From HO2-45-11b sp964450915 (GTDB lineage Bacteria > Patescibacteriota > Andersenbacteria > UBA10190), in NCBI GenBank assembly GCA_964450915.1, contig CAYVFG010000004.1:1-59976 (forward strand): a DNA stretch of 59,976 bases. The letters run 5' to 3'. The notes beneath the pieces were generated by a model, which searched no databases, had not been told where the DNA came from, and saw only the letters and a list, made by a program, of their open reading frames with translations. Below are positions 49,821 to 57,473 of this stretch, piece by piece (the stretch's first letter is position 1; every line of letters begins with the position of its first letter). The translations under genes and the position numbers were made by a program.

Positions 49821-50252
49821 TTAACTTAGCTTTTCGTTTAGTTCTTGTGAGAAATCTGCAATTTCATTTTCTGGTAATGGTTTTTGTTTTGTTAATCCAA
49901 AAATTCCAGGTCCGCGAAATTCTGCGGGCAAGTCTTTTGAAATTGCGACAACGTGAAAATGGATATGATTAAATCCTTCTTTTTCAGCAAAGCACATGCT
50001 GTATTCTTTTTGTGTATTCAATTTTTCGTGCAAGAGTTTGATTATTTTTTGTTGAATAGTATGCAGTTCATCCCACTCTTCCGAAGTTAGATCGTGAAGC
50101 GCCTCGACGTGCCGTTTTAGGATTACAACGAGCCATCCTTTTATAGACACAGGATACATATGCTCAACCTGCCAGTACGTACCATTTAGGATAACTGGTC
50201 CTGGCGCAAGGGAAATTTCTCCTTTTAGAGATTGGCAGGTTTTGCAGTTCAT
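49821..50252 (-). CDS. HIT-family nucleotide hydrolase/transferase
   Basis: 143 residues. The HIT triad HIHFHVVA (H96-x-H98-x-H100-V-V) is intact. The N-terminal CKTCQSLKGE has a CxxC that may bind zinc, and GWLVVILKRHVEALHDLTSE is the second strand pair. Likely hydrolyses or transfers nucleotide phosphates (Ap4A-like). Overlaps the stop of the 50249 gene as ATGA. Confidence 0.88.
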   Translation of the reverse strand: MNCKTCQSLKGEISLAPGPVILNGTYWQVEHMYPVSIKGWLVVILKRHVEALHDLTSEEWDELHTIQQKIIKLLHEKLNTQKEYSMCFAEKEGFNHIHFHVVAISKDLPAEFRGPGIFGLTKQKPLPENEIADFSQELNEKLS

Positions 50253-50776
50253 ATTTCTGTATTCATATTATGCCTCTTCATGTAGATATCTCGAAAATAG
50301 ATGGCTCCAACCCGCCGGAGCATTTCCATCGAGATCCCGTTATTAAATGCATATGTTTTTAATTGATCGTCCATTTCTGTTCCAAAATCATACACGTTGA
50401 ACATGTCAAAAATGAATTCCTGAATTTCGTACGGATTTGTTTCCTCTCCTTCCGGACATCGTTCCATTAATTCCTCTGTATGCGTATCGATGTAATTTTT
50501 AAATCCGCTGTCGTTCAAATATTTCGTACCGTTTTCTGTGAGCTGAATGGGAGAATGGCTTGAATATGCGTTCGATCGAACGTTATCAATATCCGATTTT
50601 AATTCGTCAATTCTCTCGCCAAGTTCTTGCTTAGTATCGTTTGTTTTCTCGTTCAAGTTCTTAAGCGAAGTTTCGATACGAGCAAATCTGCTCCCTGCCT
50701 GCCACGCAATAACCAACAGGGTCCCTAAAATCCCCAGTGCATATACCCAGTCAATTTGGATTGATATTTCGCTCAT
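50249..50776 (-). CDS. Signal-anchored coiled-coil protein, 175 aa
   Basis: Not recognised. One TM helix (about 10-26) is followed by a coiled coil (RIETSLKNLNEKTNDTKQEL, about 33-66). The soluble C-terminal domain begins SPIQLTENGTKYLNDSGFKN, which looks like a winged-helix type start. It ends YFRDIYMKRHNMNTEI. TATTCT lies 6 nt before the ATG, so it probably heads the HIT/MazG/NDT operon. No function is proposed. Confidence 0.7.
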   Translation of the reverse strand: MSEISIQIDWVYALGILGTLLVIAWQAGSRFARIETSLKNLNEKTNDTKQELGERIDELKSDIDNVRSNAYSSHSPIQLTENGTKYLNDSGFKNYIDTHTEELMERCPEGEETNPYEIQEFIFDMFNVYDFGTEMDDQLKTYAFNNGISMEMLRRVGAIYFRDIYMKRHNMNTEI

Positions 50777-50782
50777 AGTTTA

Positions 50783-50788
50783 AGAATA
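50783..50788 (-). promoter_or_regulatory. -10 box TATTCT of the 50776 gene (leaderless type)
   Basis: TATTCT-TAAACT-ATG, gap 6 nt. Confidence 0.4.
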
Positions 50789-50828
50789 CAGATAGTAAAT
50801 ACGTTTGGCTATCTTGATTTTTCAAGAA

Positions 50829-51101
50829 TTATTCCAAAGAAATGATCTGAACCCCCCTTTCTTCTACCTCTTTTTTCGACCAAAAAAGTTCATCGATTTT
50901 AAACTTGCCCACATATGTAACCATTTTTTGTATTTCTCTCCCAGTATATTGTTTTGTTTTAGGGTCCCATTCTTTTAATAACAGTGCATCGCCTTCATTT
51001 ACTGCGAAATCATTTAAACGCAATTCATATTTCTTTTTACCAGAAAGAATTGCTTCAAAATATTTTGGCCATACTTTCTTCTCGATAATTTTATTTTTCA
51101 T
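50829..51101 (-). CDS. ASCH/DUF3850-like small protein
   Basis: 90 residues. ILSGKKKYELRLNDFAVNEG and DALLLKEWDPKTKQYTGREI, then VTYVGKF: the pattern of the DUF3850/ASCH (PUA-like) group, thought to bind RNA or modified nucleotides. 8 nt downstream of the Fic-domain frame, so possibly co-transcribed with it. Confidence 0.8.
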   Translation of the reverse strand: MKNKIIEKKVWPKYFEAILSGKKKYELRLNDFAVNEGDALLLKEWDPKTKQYTGREIQKMVTYVGKFKIDELFWSKKEVEERGVQIISLE

Positions 51102-51109
51102 AGCACTTC

Positions 51110-51532
51110 TTAAGCTTCTTGCTTAGGAAACAGCTCCTCTTTTAAGATCTCTAATACGAGGTCCATTTTAAGGTCTGACTCCTCGATCGCTACTGCTAGT
51201 GAATCAAGCCCATCATATGCTCTTATCTGGGGACTTAGCTTTTGAATAGTGCAGTAAACTCTAAACCACAGAACACTCAGTCTTTTGTTTCCATCAGTTA
51301 CAGGATGATTTTTGATAATCAAATAAAGATATGCCACTGCCTTATCCTCGGCTGAAGGAAATCGTTCAAGTCCGAAATAAAAAGAATTAACTGTTTTGAC
51401 AACAGTGTCTATTTTTTTTCGTTGTTCGTCGTGCAATGGAAAAGAAACCTGCTTCTTTTCATGCAGTAGCCTATATGCTTCGCAAAGCACTTCGGAGATC
51501 GGGTGCATGGATGTCTTTTTCGCCTCTGTCAT
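51110..51532 (-). CDS. Fic/Doc-domain protein, in a different frame from its probable N-terminus
   Basis: The frame is open from 51610. A plausible internal start is the ATG at 51532 (MTEAKKTSMHPISEVLCEAY) or 51508. It carries the Fic/Doc signature NHPVTDGNKRLSVLWF, in which the catalytic His and the GNKR loop are present (canonical HxFxDGNxR; here Val replaces Phe). Fic proteins transfer AMP or phosphate to target proteins, and Doc-type members are toxins. The upstream leaderless ORF 51471-51659 overlaps it out of frame and reads like the missing N-terminal part, so a frameshift (natural, programmed or a sequence error) is suspected. Confidence 0.75.
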   Translation of the reverse strand: MTEAKKTSMHPISEVLCEAYRLLHEKKQVSFPLHDEQRKKIDTVVKTVNSFYFGLERFPSAEDKAVAYLYLIIKNHPVTDGNKRLSVLWFRVYCTIQKLSPQIRAYDGLDSLAVAIEESDLKMDLVLEILKEELFPKQEA

Positions 51533-51659
51533 ATTGCTTGAGTGATTCAATTTCTTTTTCAACGCTGGAATAAGCATCGGAAAGAACCTTCTCTGTTGCA
51601 GAAGATACAACTATAGACGTTTCGTTACTACCGGAAAAAAAAGTTCTGAAGCCCCACAT
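51471..51659 (-). CDS. 62-aa ORF, probable N-terminal part of the Fic protein or overlapping partner
   Basis: It starts at ATG 51659 (MWGFRTFFSGSNETSIVVSS) and ends at a TAG inside the Fic frame. It has its own signals: TATACT 7 nt before the ATG and TTGACA-17-CATAAT further up. The end of its coding region contains an AAAAA run where removal of one base would join it to the Fic frame (GEK-TSMHPISEVL). It lacks the S/T-x-x-x-E-G/N inhibitory motif of Fic antitoxins. It is either a translationally overlapping partner or the broken 5' half. Confidence 0.55.
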   Translation of the reverse strand: MWGFRTFFSGSNETSIVVSSATEKVLSDAYSSVEKEIESLKQYDRGEKDIHAPDLRSALRSI

Positions 51660-51666
51660 AGGAGTA

Positions 51667-51672
51667 AGTATA
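51667..51672 (-). promoter_or_regulatory. -10 box TATACT of the Fic locus (leaderless type)
   Basis: TATACT-TACTCCT-ATG, gap 7 nt. Confidence 0.55.
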
Positions 51673-51711
51673 CCTTAATTACTAATAAACTCTATATTAA
51701 ATAAGATTAAT

Positions 51712-51740
51712 ATTATGATCTAAGCCTAGCATCTTGTCAA
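51712..51740 (-). promoter_or_regulatory. Second, full promoter of the Fic locus, TTGACA-17-CATAAT
   Basis: TTGACA (complement of 51735-51740) and CATAAT (complement of 51712-51717) in an AT-rich 96-nt spacer. The -35 lies within the small palindrome ATCTTGTCAAGAT (51731-51743), which could be an operator. Confidence 0.55.
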
Positions 51741-51755
51741 GATATAGAATATTAT

Positions 51756-51953
51756 TTATTTTTTAATATGCTTATTATTTGATTCCCTGATTTGTTCCTT
51801 GAGTTTCCTGGTTTCTTCAGAGTTCTTTGTGAGTTTTTTAATATCCTCTCGCGCTAATTTTTCGCTTATACTAACAGGAGCTTCTTTTTCTGGTAAAGAA
51901 ATCGTTCTTGCTAAATACTCTGAGATATTCGGTTGGTGTAAATTGAGGCTCAT
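51756..51953 (-). CDS. Small charged protein, 65 aa
   Basis: Not recognised. MSLNLHQPNISEYLARTISL leads to a Lys/Glu-rich helix (SEKLAREDIKKLTKNSEETR) and a basic end. The ATG overlaps the stop of the ClpP-like gene as ATGA, so it is translationally coupled and may be a partner or adaptor of that protein. Confidence 0.6.
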   Translation of the reverse strand: MSLNLHQPNISEYLARTISLPEKEAPVSISEKLAREDIKKLTKNSEETRKLKEQIRESNNKHIKK

Positions 51954-52885
51954 GGCGTGTCTAGAAATTTTATTAATTTACCTTTTGTAGTTCCTATATT
52001 TTTTTCAAATTCTGCCCATAGCTCATTCCAGTAATCCAATTCTTCTGCATTCGTGATTATGAAAAACAAATCATCGAGCTCATTTCTCCTAATTGCAAAT
52101 CCATGGTCAGGATAGAGCCAAACAAGCCTGCGAACTACTATATCTGAAATTTTTTCACGCAGTGATTTTTTCTTTATATAGCTCAGCATGAAATTACTCA
52201 AGAATTCTTTCCCATAGTTTTCCGCAATGCTTAGTAATCGTCTTGCTTGATTGTATATTTTAACATCTTCCTTGCAAAGCATGGGAGAAATTAGTTGCGA
52301 TACAGACTCGCTAGCCAGGGAGAATGCTTTTTGGATAGGTATCCCAAGGTCTACGCTAATTTCTCTTGCAAGTTGTTTTTCTTGATCCTTCGCAGTGTCG
52401 AGCATGCCATCAATCGATTTCACAATATCTAGTGCAGAAATTCTGGAAGTTTCATTATCTGGGTGTAGCATTGGTTTATCTAGGGGGCCTAATTCGGAAA
52501 TTGAAGTCATTATCAATTCGTCTGCTCCACAGCACATCATAGTTCCGGAGCTTTTGGCTTCTTGAGGGACTGCTATTGTTATGTTTTTATAATTAGCACG
52601 GAGAGTATCCATTATCTTAACAGCCGCATATACGTTTCCACCACTCGTATCTAGTAATATTAACAAAGATTCCTTCCTTCTTTTTCTTTCTCCCAATAAT
52701 TTATACACCGTCAATTCGTCTTCTGAATCAATACTCTCTTTGAAATATCCATTTTTTGTTTTTGGATATAGCATTAATAAAACGTCTTTCTCTAGAAGTA
52801 GGTTCTGTAATGGGGTTTTGGCCGTATCTTTGATCGATTTCTTATCTTTTTTTGCGACGTTTTGCTTTTTATTTTTAGTTGCCAT
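51950..52885 (-). CDS. Serine dehydrogenase proteinase-family (ClpP/SppA-like) protein
   Basis: 311 residues from the ATG at 52885 (MATKNKKQNVAKKDKKSIKD), 2 nt after the secA stop. Basic N-terminus, then the crotonase/ClpP-like core: LLILLDTSGGNVYAAVKIMD, the nucleophile region EAKSSGTMMCCGADEL (Ser near 113) and SISELGPLDKPM. This matches the SDH_sah family. No signal peptide or clear TM segment, so cytoplasmic. The C-terminal 120 residues are helical. More AT-rich than its secA neighbour. Confidence 0.8.
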   Translation of the reverse strand: MATKNKKQNVAKKDKKSIKDTAKTPLQNLLLEKDVLLMLYPKTKNGYFKESIDSEDELTVYKLLGERKRRKESLLILLDTSGGNVYAAVKIMDTLRANYKNITIAVPQEAKSSGTMMCCGADELIMTSISELGPLDKPMLHPDNETSRISALDIVKSIDGMLDTAKDQEKQLAREISVDLGIPIQKAFSLASESVSQLISPMLCKEDVKIYNQARRLLSIAENYGKEFLSNFMLSYIKKKSLREKISDIVVRRLVWLYPDHGFAIRRNELDDLFFIITNAEELDYWNELWAEFEKNIGTTKGKLIKFLDTP

Positions 52886-52887
52886 AT

Positions 52888-55557
52888 TTATACTGCTCCA
52901 TGACATTTCTTAAATTTCTTTCCTGATCCGCACGGGCATGGGTCGTTACGGCCGACGTCTTTATAGGGATTATGGAGCGTGCCGTCTGTGTCGGTATTTT
53001 GAGCGGGCTGGGATTGTGACGGTTGGGCAACGGGTTGTGAGGCGCCAGAAGATGCCAATTGATGCACGCTGGCAGCTTCCGCATGCTGCGCTATTCCGGC
53101 AGGTTCGTCGATCGCCAAGCCTGCTGGCGCATTATGGAAATGCGCATGGCCGGGGCCTTGTACTTCTGCGCGCAGCACAGTTTCAAGGAGTGCGCCTTTA
53201 ATAGTGCCGAGCAATTCTTGGAATAATCGGTGCCCTTCTTTTTGATATTCCACGAGTGGATCGCGCTGGCCGTATCCGCGCAGGCCAATACCGGTGCGTA
53301 CGTAATCCATCGTATCGAGGTGGTCCATCCATAATGAATCAATAGAGCGAAGCGCAGCTGCTTGTTCTAATTGCTTCATGGTGTCTTCGCCAAGCGCTTC
53401 GTGTTTTTCTTGAATCTTTCCTGCTAAAATATTTCCTACTTCAATTGTTACGGCGTCGCGCGCAGAATCTGGCCCATTGGCATTTTCTTTTGCAATGATG
53501 TCAGAAAGTTTCGTATGCGTTTCCGCAGTCGGCGTATTTGTAAGCGCGTGGAGGGACTCCGCAATTTCTTTCACGTTCCAGTCTTCTACTTGAGCGCTGG
53601 CTGTGTGTACCCCGATGAGCGAGCTTGCCTGTTCCCGCGCTAATTCCAAAATGCGTTCGTGGATGGAGATTGCATCTTGATTCGGCTCTTTCCATGTTGA
53701 AGATTCGAGCAGAGATCGGCGCAATGTGTAGATTGCAATACGCTGCTTATTAAGTACGTTGTCGTACGATAATACTTGCTTACGCATATCGAAGTAGTAG
53801 CCTTCTACCCGCTCCTGCGCGCCTTCGAGTGCTCGGCTCACCAGTCCGTTTTCAATCGGTTCATCTTCCGGAACATTGAGGCGCTCCATCAAGCTTTTGA
53901 TTTTCGATCCGCCGAATACGCGCATCACGTCGTCTTCCATGCTTACATAAAATTGCGTTTCTCCCGGATCCCCTTGTCGTCCTGATCGTCCGCGTAACTG
54001 GTTATCAATACGGCGCGCTTCATGCCGTTCTGTTCCAAGAACGGTGAGGCCTCCTAACTGCGCAACGCCATCTCCTAATTTAATATCCGTACCTCGCCCT
54101 GCCATGTTGGTGGAAATGGTGACGGCGCCCTTCTTGCCTGCCTGCGCAATAATCTCCGCTTCTCGTGCGTGGTGCTTGGCGTTGAGCACTTCATGGGGAA
54201 CGCCTTTTTGTTTGAGCAATTCTGAAATGTATTCAGATTTTTCAATGGCAATCGTACCAACCAATACCGGCTGGCCCTTTGCGTGGCGGGCGGCAATATC
54301 TTCAACTAATTGGCGGAACTTCGCCTTCTCGTTCACGTATACGCGATCCGTTTTATCGATACGAGTAAGTTTTTGATTCGTGGGCACGACCACTACGTCG
54401 AGGTTGTACACCTGTTCGAACTCTTCTGCAGAAGTTACGGCTGTTCCTGTCATGCCGCCGATGTGTTTGTATAGTCTGAAAAAGTTTTGGAATGTAATAG
54501 ATGCAAGCGTGCGGCTTTCTTGCTGTACCTCTACGCGCTCTTTTGCTTCAAGCGCCTGATGCAAGCCATCAGAATATCTGCGCCCATCCATAAGGCGACC
54601 GGTGAATTCATCGACGATGACAACTTTACCATCTTGAACGATATAGTCTTTATCTTTGTGATAGAGGGTTTGTGCGCGGAGTGCCTGCTCCAAATGGTGG
54701 ACGAATCGGATACCTTTTTCGGCATAAATATTTTCTATGCCGAGATTTTTTTCAACGAATGTAACGCCCTCATCCGTAAGCGTTGCGGCTTTTCGCTTTT
54801 CATCTACGTTATAGTGCGCATCTTCTGAAAGAAGCGGAATGATTCTGGAGAATTGGTCGTACAGGTTTGTAGAATCTTGATCCGGTGCGGAAATAATAAG
54901 CGGTGTTCTCGCTTCGTCGATTAAGATGCTGTCCACTTCGTCTACAAGCGCATAATACAATTCCCGCTGAGCTAGTTGCTCTACGCTCTGGGCCATGTTG
55001 TCGCGCAGGTAATCAAATCCAAATTCATTGTTTGTTCCGTAGGTAATATCACAGGCATATGCCTCGCGTTTTTGCTGAGGAGATTGTCCGGCTTGAATGA
55101 CGCCCAAGGTGAGTCCAAAGAATTCGTAGACAGGGCGCATCCACTCGGCATCGCGGGATGCGAGATATTCGTTGGCCGTCACTAGGTGTGCGCCTTTTCC
55201 TGCAAGCGCATTTAATGTGAGCGGCAGCGTTGCCACTAATGTTTTTCCTTCTCCCGTTTTCATTTCCGCAATACTGTCTTTGAGCAGCGCCAAGCCCCCG
55301 ATTAACTGCACGTCGAAATGGCGCATGTTCAAAAGGCGCTTGGATGCTTCGCGAACGCCCGCAAAAATTTCTGGAATGTGCTTGTCAATTTCGCTTCTAT
55401 CTTTTCCTTTGAATTTTGCAACGTATTCTTTTAAATCTGCATCAGAAAGCTTGGAAACAGTTGCTTCCAATGCATTGATTTGCGCGACCACGGGCCGATA
55501 CGCTTCAGCGGCCTTTTCGTGGCGCGAGGCTCCTCGAAAAATATCAAACAATGCCAT
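52888..55557 (-). CDS. secA: Preprotein translocase ATPase SecA
   Basis: 889 residues. Walker A MKTGEGKTLVATLP (about 99-112), DEVDSILIDEARTPLIIS, the IGGMTGTAVTSAEEF segment, TNMAGRGTDIKL and GRSGRQGDPG helicase motifs, a scaffold/wing domain, a Pro/Gln-rich linker and a C-terminal SEC-C zinc motif CPCGSGKKFKKCH. It drives export through SecYEG. 5 nt downstream of hpf, and followed directly by the ClpP-like gene. Confidence 0.97.
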   Translation of the reverse strand: MALFDIFRGASRHEKAAEAYRPVVAQINALEATVSKLSDADLKEYVAKFKGKDRSEIDKHIPEIFAGVREASKRLLNMRHFDVQLIGGLALLKDSIAEMKTGEGKTLVATLPLTLNALAGKGAHLVTANEYLASRDAEWMRPVYEFFGLTLGVIQAGQSPQQKREAYACDITYGTNNEFGFDYLRDNMAQSVEQLAQRELYYALVDEVDSILIDEARTPLIISAPDQDSTNLYDQFSRIIPLLSEDAHYNVDEKRKAATLTDEGVTFVEKNLGIENIYAEKGIRFVHHLEQALRAQTLYHKDKDYIVQDGKVVIVDEFTGRLMDGRRYSDGLHQALEAKERVEVQQESRTLASITFQNFFRLYKHIGGMTGTAVTSAEEFEQVYNLDVVVVPTNQKLTRIDKTDRVYVNEKAKFRQLVEDIAARHAKGQPVLVGTIAIEKSEYISELLKQKGVPHEVLNAKHHAREAEIIAQAGKKGAVTISTNMAGRGTDIKLGDGVAQLGGLTVLGTERHEARRIDNQLRGRSGRQGDPGETQFYVSMEDDVMRVFGGSKIKSLMERLNVPEDEPIENGLVSRALEGAQERVEGYYFDMRKQVLSYDNVLNKQRIAIYTLRRSLLESSTWKEPNQDAISIHERILELAREQASSLIGVHTASAQVEDWNVKEIAESLHALTNTPTAETHTKLSDIIAKENANGPDSARDAVTIEVGNILAGKIQEKHEALGEDTMKQLEQAAALRSIDSLWMDHLDTMDYVRTGIGLRGYGQRDPLVEYQKEGHRLFQELLGTIKGALLETVLRAEVQGPGHAHFHNAPAGLAIDEPAGIAQHAEAASVHQLASSGASQPVAQPSQSQPAQNTDTDGTLHNPYKDVGRNDPCPCGSGKKFKKCHGAV

Positions 55558-55562
55558 AGATG

Positions 55563-55868
55563 TTACGCGTGGTCTTTTCTCTTGTCGTGATCGGATGCAA
55601 GTTCGCTTTTAAGGGCGGCGCATACGGCATCGATTGCATTTTGCACCGTATCTTCTGATCGTTCTGCTCGATATACCTTTTTGCCGTGTTCGATCATGAT
55701 AACGCATCGAATAACATCTCCGCTTGTGTGATGAGTATCGTGAGCGATGGTAACGTCTGTTACGAAAGGCGGCTCAATGTGTTTTTCGAGGCGATTTAAG
55801 CAATCTTCCAGTTTTTCCCTGTCTTGATTTGTAAGTTCAATATGTTCTGTTCGAAGTGAGTATTTCAT
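55563..55868 (-). CDS. hpf: Ribosome hibernation promoting factor (HPF/YfiA)
   Basis: 101 residues, short form. The beta-alpha-beta-beta-beta-alpha pattern is visible: LRTEHIELTNQDREKLEDCL, VIRCVIMIEHGKKVYRAERS and DTVQNAIDAVCAALKSELAS. Binds the 30S A/P site region in starvation. The C-terminal dimerisation domain of long HPF is absent. AATACT lies 6 nt before the ATG, so it heads the hpf-secA-ClpP-like operon. Confidence 0.9.
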   Translation of the reverse strand: MKYSLRTEHIELTNQDREKLEDCLNRLEKHIEPPFVTDVTIAHDTHHTSGDVIRCVIMIEHGKKVYRAERSEDTVQNAIDAVCAALKSELASDHDKRKDHA

Positions 55869-55871
55869 GTA

Positions 55872-57017
55872 TCAAGTATTCCTTACTTCAAGCAGATGTT
55901 CAACCTGCTTTGCAACACCTTCTCGGAATCTGTCAACTGAAAATTGGAGGGCTTGTTGCTGAAGGCGGCTGGTATTGAATGTCTTTTCTTTGCGGATAAA
56001 CGTGCGCAGAGCCTCCGCCAGCGTCTCGGGGAGCTGCTCTTGGTATAAGATGCTATGGACGCCATTTCGCGCGATCTCATTGATTCCGCCAGCTCCATAT
56101 GCAATAACGGGGGTCCCGCACGCCAAAGACTCCGCAGCAGTCATGCCGAAGTCTTCGACACCCGGCTGAATAAGCGCTCGAGCGTTTCTGTATAATTCCC
56201 TCAATTCTTCTTTGGAAACTGCTCCTGTAAAATGCGTGTGCTTGCCCGCCAGTTTTTCCAGTCGTTTTTTGTCTCTTCCGGTGCCCGCTATGATTAATTT
56301 CAAGCCCAGTTTCTCCGCAACCAAAATAGCGTGGTCAAACTTTTTATCTGGCGTTAATCTCCCTACGCACAGGAAATAATCTTTGGATGTATGTTTAGAT
56401 GCAGGGAAGAAAAAGTTTGTATCTATGGGCGGATATACAACAACGCTGTCTTTTCTGTAATACGTTTTTATTTTATGTTTTGTGTATTGCGAGTTTGCGA
56501 TATATGCATCCGGACGCTGGGCAAAGGTAAAGTCGAGCATGCGCAAAAAGTGAAACATGAATTTGATTAAAAAGCTGGCATACTTATTTCGCCTCGTAAT
56601 AGTGTGGGATGCATCCCATAAGTATCTGGTCGGCGTGTGGCAATAGCACAAATGAGGAATGTTCGACCTTGTAATAATTCCTTTTGCGAATCCGCTTGCA
56701 GAACTAATGATGATGTCATAATCAGACAAATCAAATTGCTCAACGGCCTGTGGAAGGAATGGCAGTATTCTTCCGGGGTGTTGCCTGAACCATAGCGGCC
56801 ACGTTTGGAGGGATGATGTATGAATGTCGTATTTTTTGCCGTCGACGGTCATTTTTGGAATATTCCCCGCATACAGGCTATAGATATCTGCATTTGGATA
56901 CATGCGGACAAGTTCTTCTAGCACCATTTCCGCTCCGCCCCTGCGGACCAGTTCATCATGCACGAGTGCGACCCGCAGGTCGCCCTGAGCTTGTCGAATG
57001 GGCATACTTTTAGACAT
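55872..57017 (-). CDS. Glycosyltransferase family 4 protein with repeat-derived N-terminus
   Basis: 381 residues from the ATG at 57017 (MSKSMPIRQAQGDLRVALVH). GT-B fold: N-terminal HDELVRRGGAEMVLEELVRM, CHTPTRYLWDASH, then the donor-binding half with LCVGRLTPDKKFDHAI and ALIQPGVEDFGMTAAESLAC (E-x7-E motif). It moves a nucleotide-sugar residue to a glycan acceptor in the cytoplasm. Residues about 5-13 (MPIRQAQGD) are encoded by a palindromic dispersed repeat inserted just before the natural LRVALVHDE start. TACGAT lies 6 nt before the ATG. Confidence 0.9.
   Translation of the reverse strand: MSKSMPIRQAQGDLRVALVHDELVRRGGAEMVLEELVRMYPNADIYSLYAGNIPKMTVDGKKYDIHTSSLQTWPLWFRQHPGRILPFLPQAVEQFDLSDYDIIISSASGFAKGIITRSNIPHLCYCHTPTRYLWDASHTITRRNKYASFLIKFMFHFLRMLDFTFAQRPDAYIANSQYTKHKIKTYYRKDSVVVYPPIDTNFFFPASKHTSKDYFLCVGRLTPDKKFDHAILVAEKLGLKLIIAGTGRDKKRLEKLAGKHTHFTGAVSKEELRELYRNARALIQPGVEDFGMTAAESLACGTPVIAYGAGGINEIARNGVHSILYQEQLPETLAEALRTFIRKEKTFNTSRLQQQALQFSVDRFREGVAKQVEHLLEVRNT
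55875..55880 (-). promoter_or_regulatory. -10 box AATACT of hpf-secA (leaderless type)
   Basis: AATACT-TGATAC-ATG, gap 6 nt. It overlaps the last codons of the glycosyltransferase. Confidence 0.5.
56982..57003. repeat. Palindrome-ended dispersed repeat unit (RQAQG type)
   Basis: The 22-nt element runs from GCCC through TGAGCTTGTCGA to GGGC and encodes PIRQAQG on the minus strand. From memory, this core recurs as a short dispersed repeat in many environmental genomes and metagenome bins, reading RQAQG, DKLRTG or LSLSKG by frame. Only one copy is in this window. Confidence 0.6.
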
Positions 57018-57023
57018 CAAAAT

Positions 57024-57029
57024 ATCGTA
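57024..57029 (-). promoter_or_regulatory. -10 box TACGAT of the GT4 gene (leaderless type)
   Basis: TACGAT-ATTTTG-ATG, gap 6 nt. It supports the start at 57017, which includes the repeat. Confidence 0.4.
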
Positions 57030-57062
57030 TCGCAAATTGTTCGCGTGGGCAATAAAAGAAAA

Positions 57063-57087
57063 AGACACCGGCTTTTAGGCGGTGTCT
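57063..57087 (-). terminator. Intrinsic terminator of the 104-aa gene
   Basis: AGACACCG pairs with CGGTGTCT over a 9-nt loop, followed on the minus strand by TTTTCTTTTATT. Confidence 0.85.
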
Positions 57088-57115
57088 AGGTTGGGTAGTT
57101 TTTCGAGAGGTACAT

Positions 57116-57430
57116 TCAGAGGGGCTCAGCGCGCGATAAATGCCATCGGAGCTGGCTCAGGTCGTAGGTGCTATGGATTGCCCCAGTCAATGTGTAGGGT
57201 GGGCCATTCTCCACGATAAGAATTGGTACGTGTATCTGTACTGGGTCAGCAAGGGCCGTTCCGATTCTGACTAACGTTTGCGCGATAGTCTTGGGGCTGA
57301 CAATGAAGATGCACGCATCCGCAGCTTGTCCGGGGCAGCCAAGTTCGTGTTTGAGATGCACAATGTCGCTTTTGAGTCTTTCCAAAAGCCGTGTGTCGTT
57401 GGTTCCTTGATCCATAACGAGTATTTTCAC
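57116..57430 (-). CDS. Orphan protein, 104 aa, GTG start
   Basis: Not recognised. GTG at 57430 (VKILVMDQGTNDTRLLERLK) is chosen because CAGGAA lies 6-7 nt upstream; other in-frame starts lack this. Alternating strand/helix pattern with ACIFIVSPKTIAQTLVRIGT and VPILIVENGPPYTLTG suggests a small Rossmann- or receiver-like fold, without a conserved phospho-acceptor context I would trust. Own promoter and terminator. Confidence 0.6.
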   Translation of the reverse strand: MKILVMDQGTNDTRLLERLKSDIVHLKHELGCPGQAADACIFIVSPKTIAQTLVRIGTALADPVQIHVPILIVENGPPYTLTGAIHSTYDLSQLRWHLSRAEPL

Positions 57431-57473
57431 GATGCGTTCCTGGCAATAAGTGTACAAATTCAAAACCGTATGT

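Noticed and set aside
51731..51743. Palindrome ATCTTGTCAAGAT as a terminator
   Set aside because: The stem is too short and AT-rich, with no immediate T-tract on the minus strand. Its overlap with the -35 makes an operator more likely.
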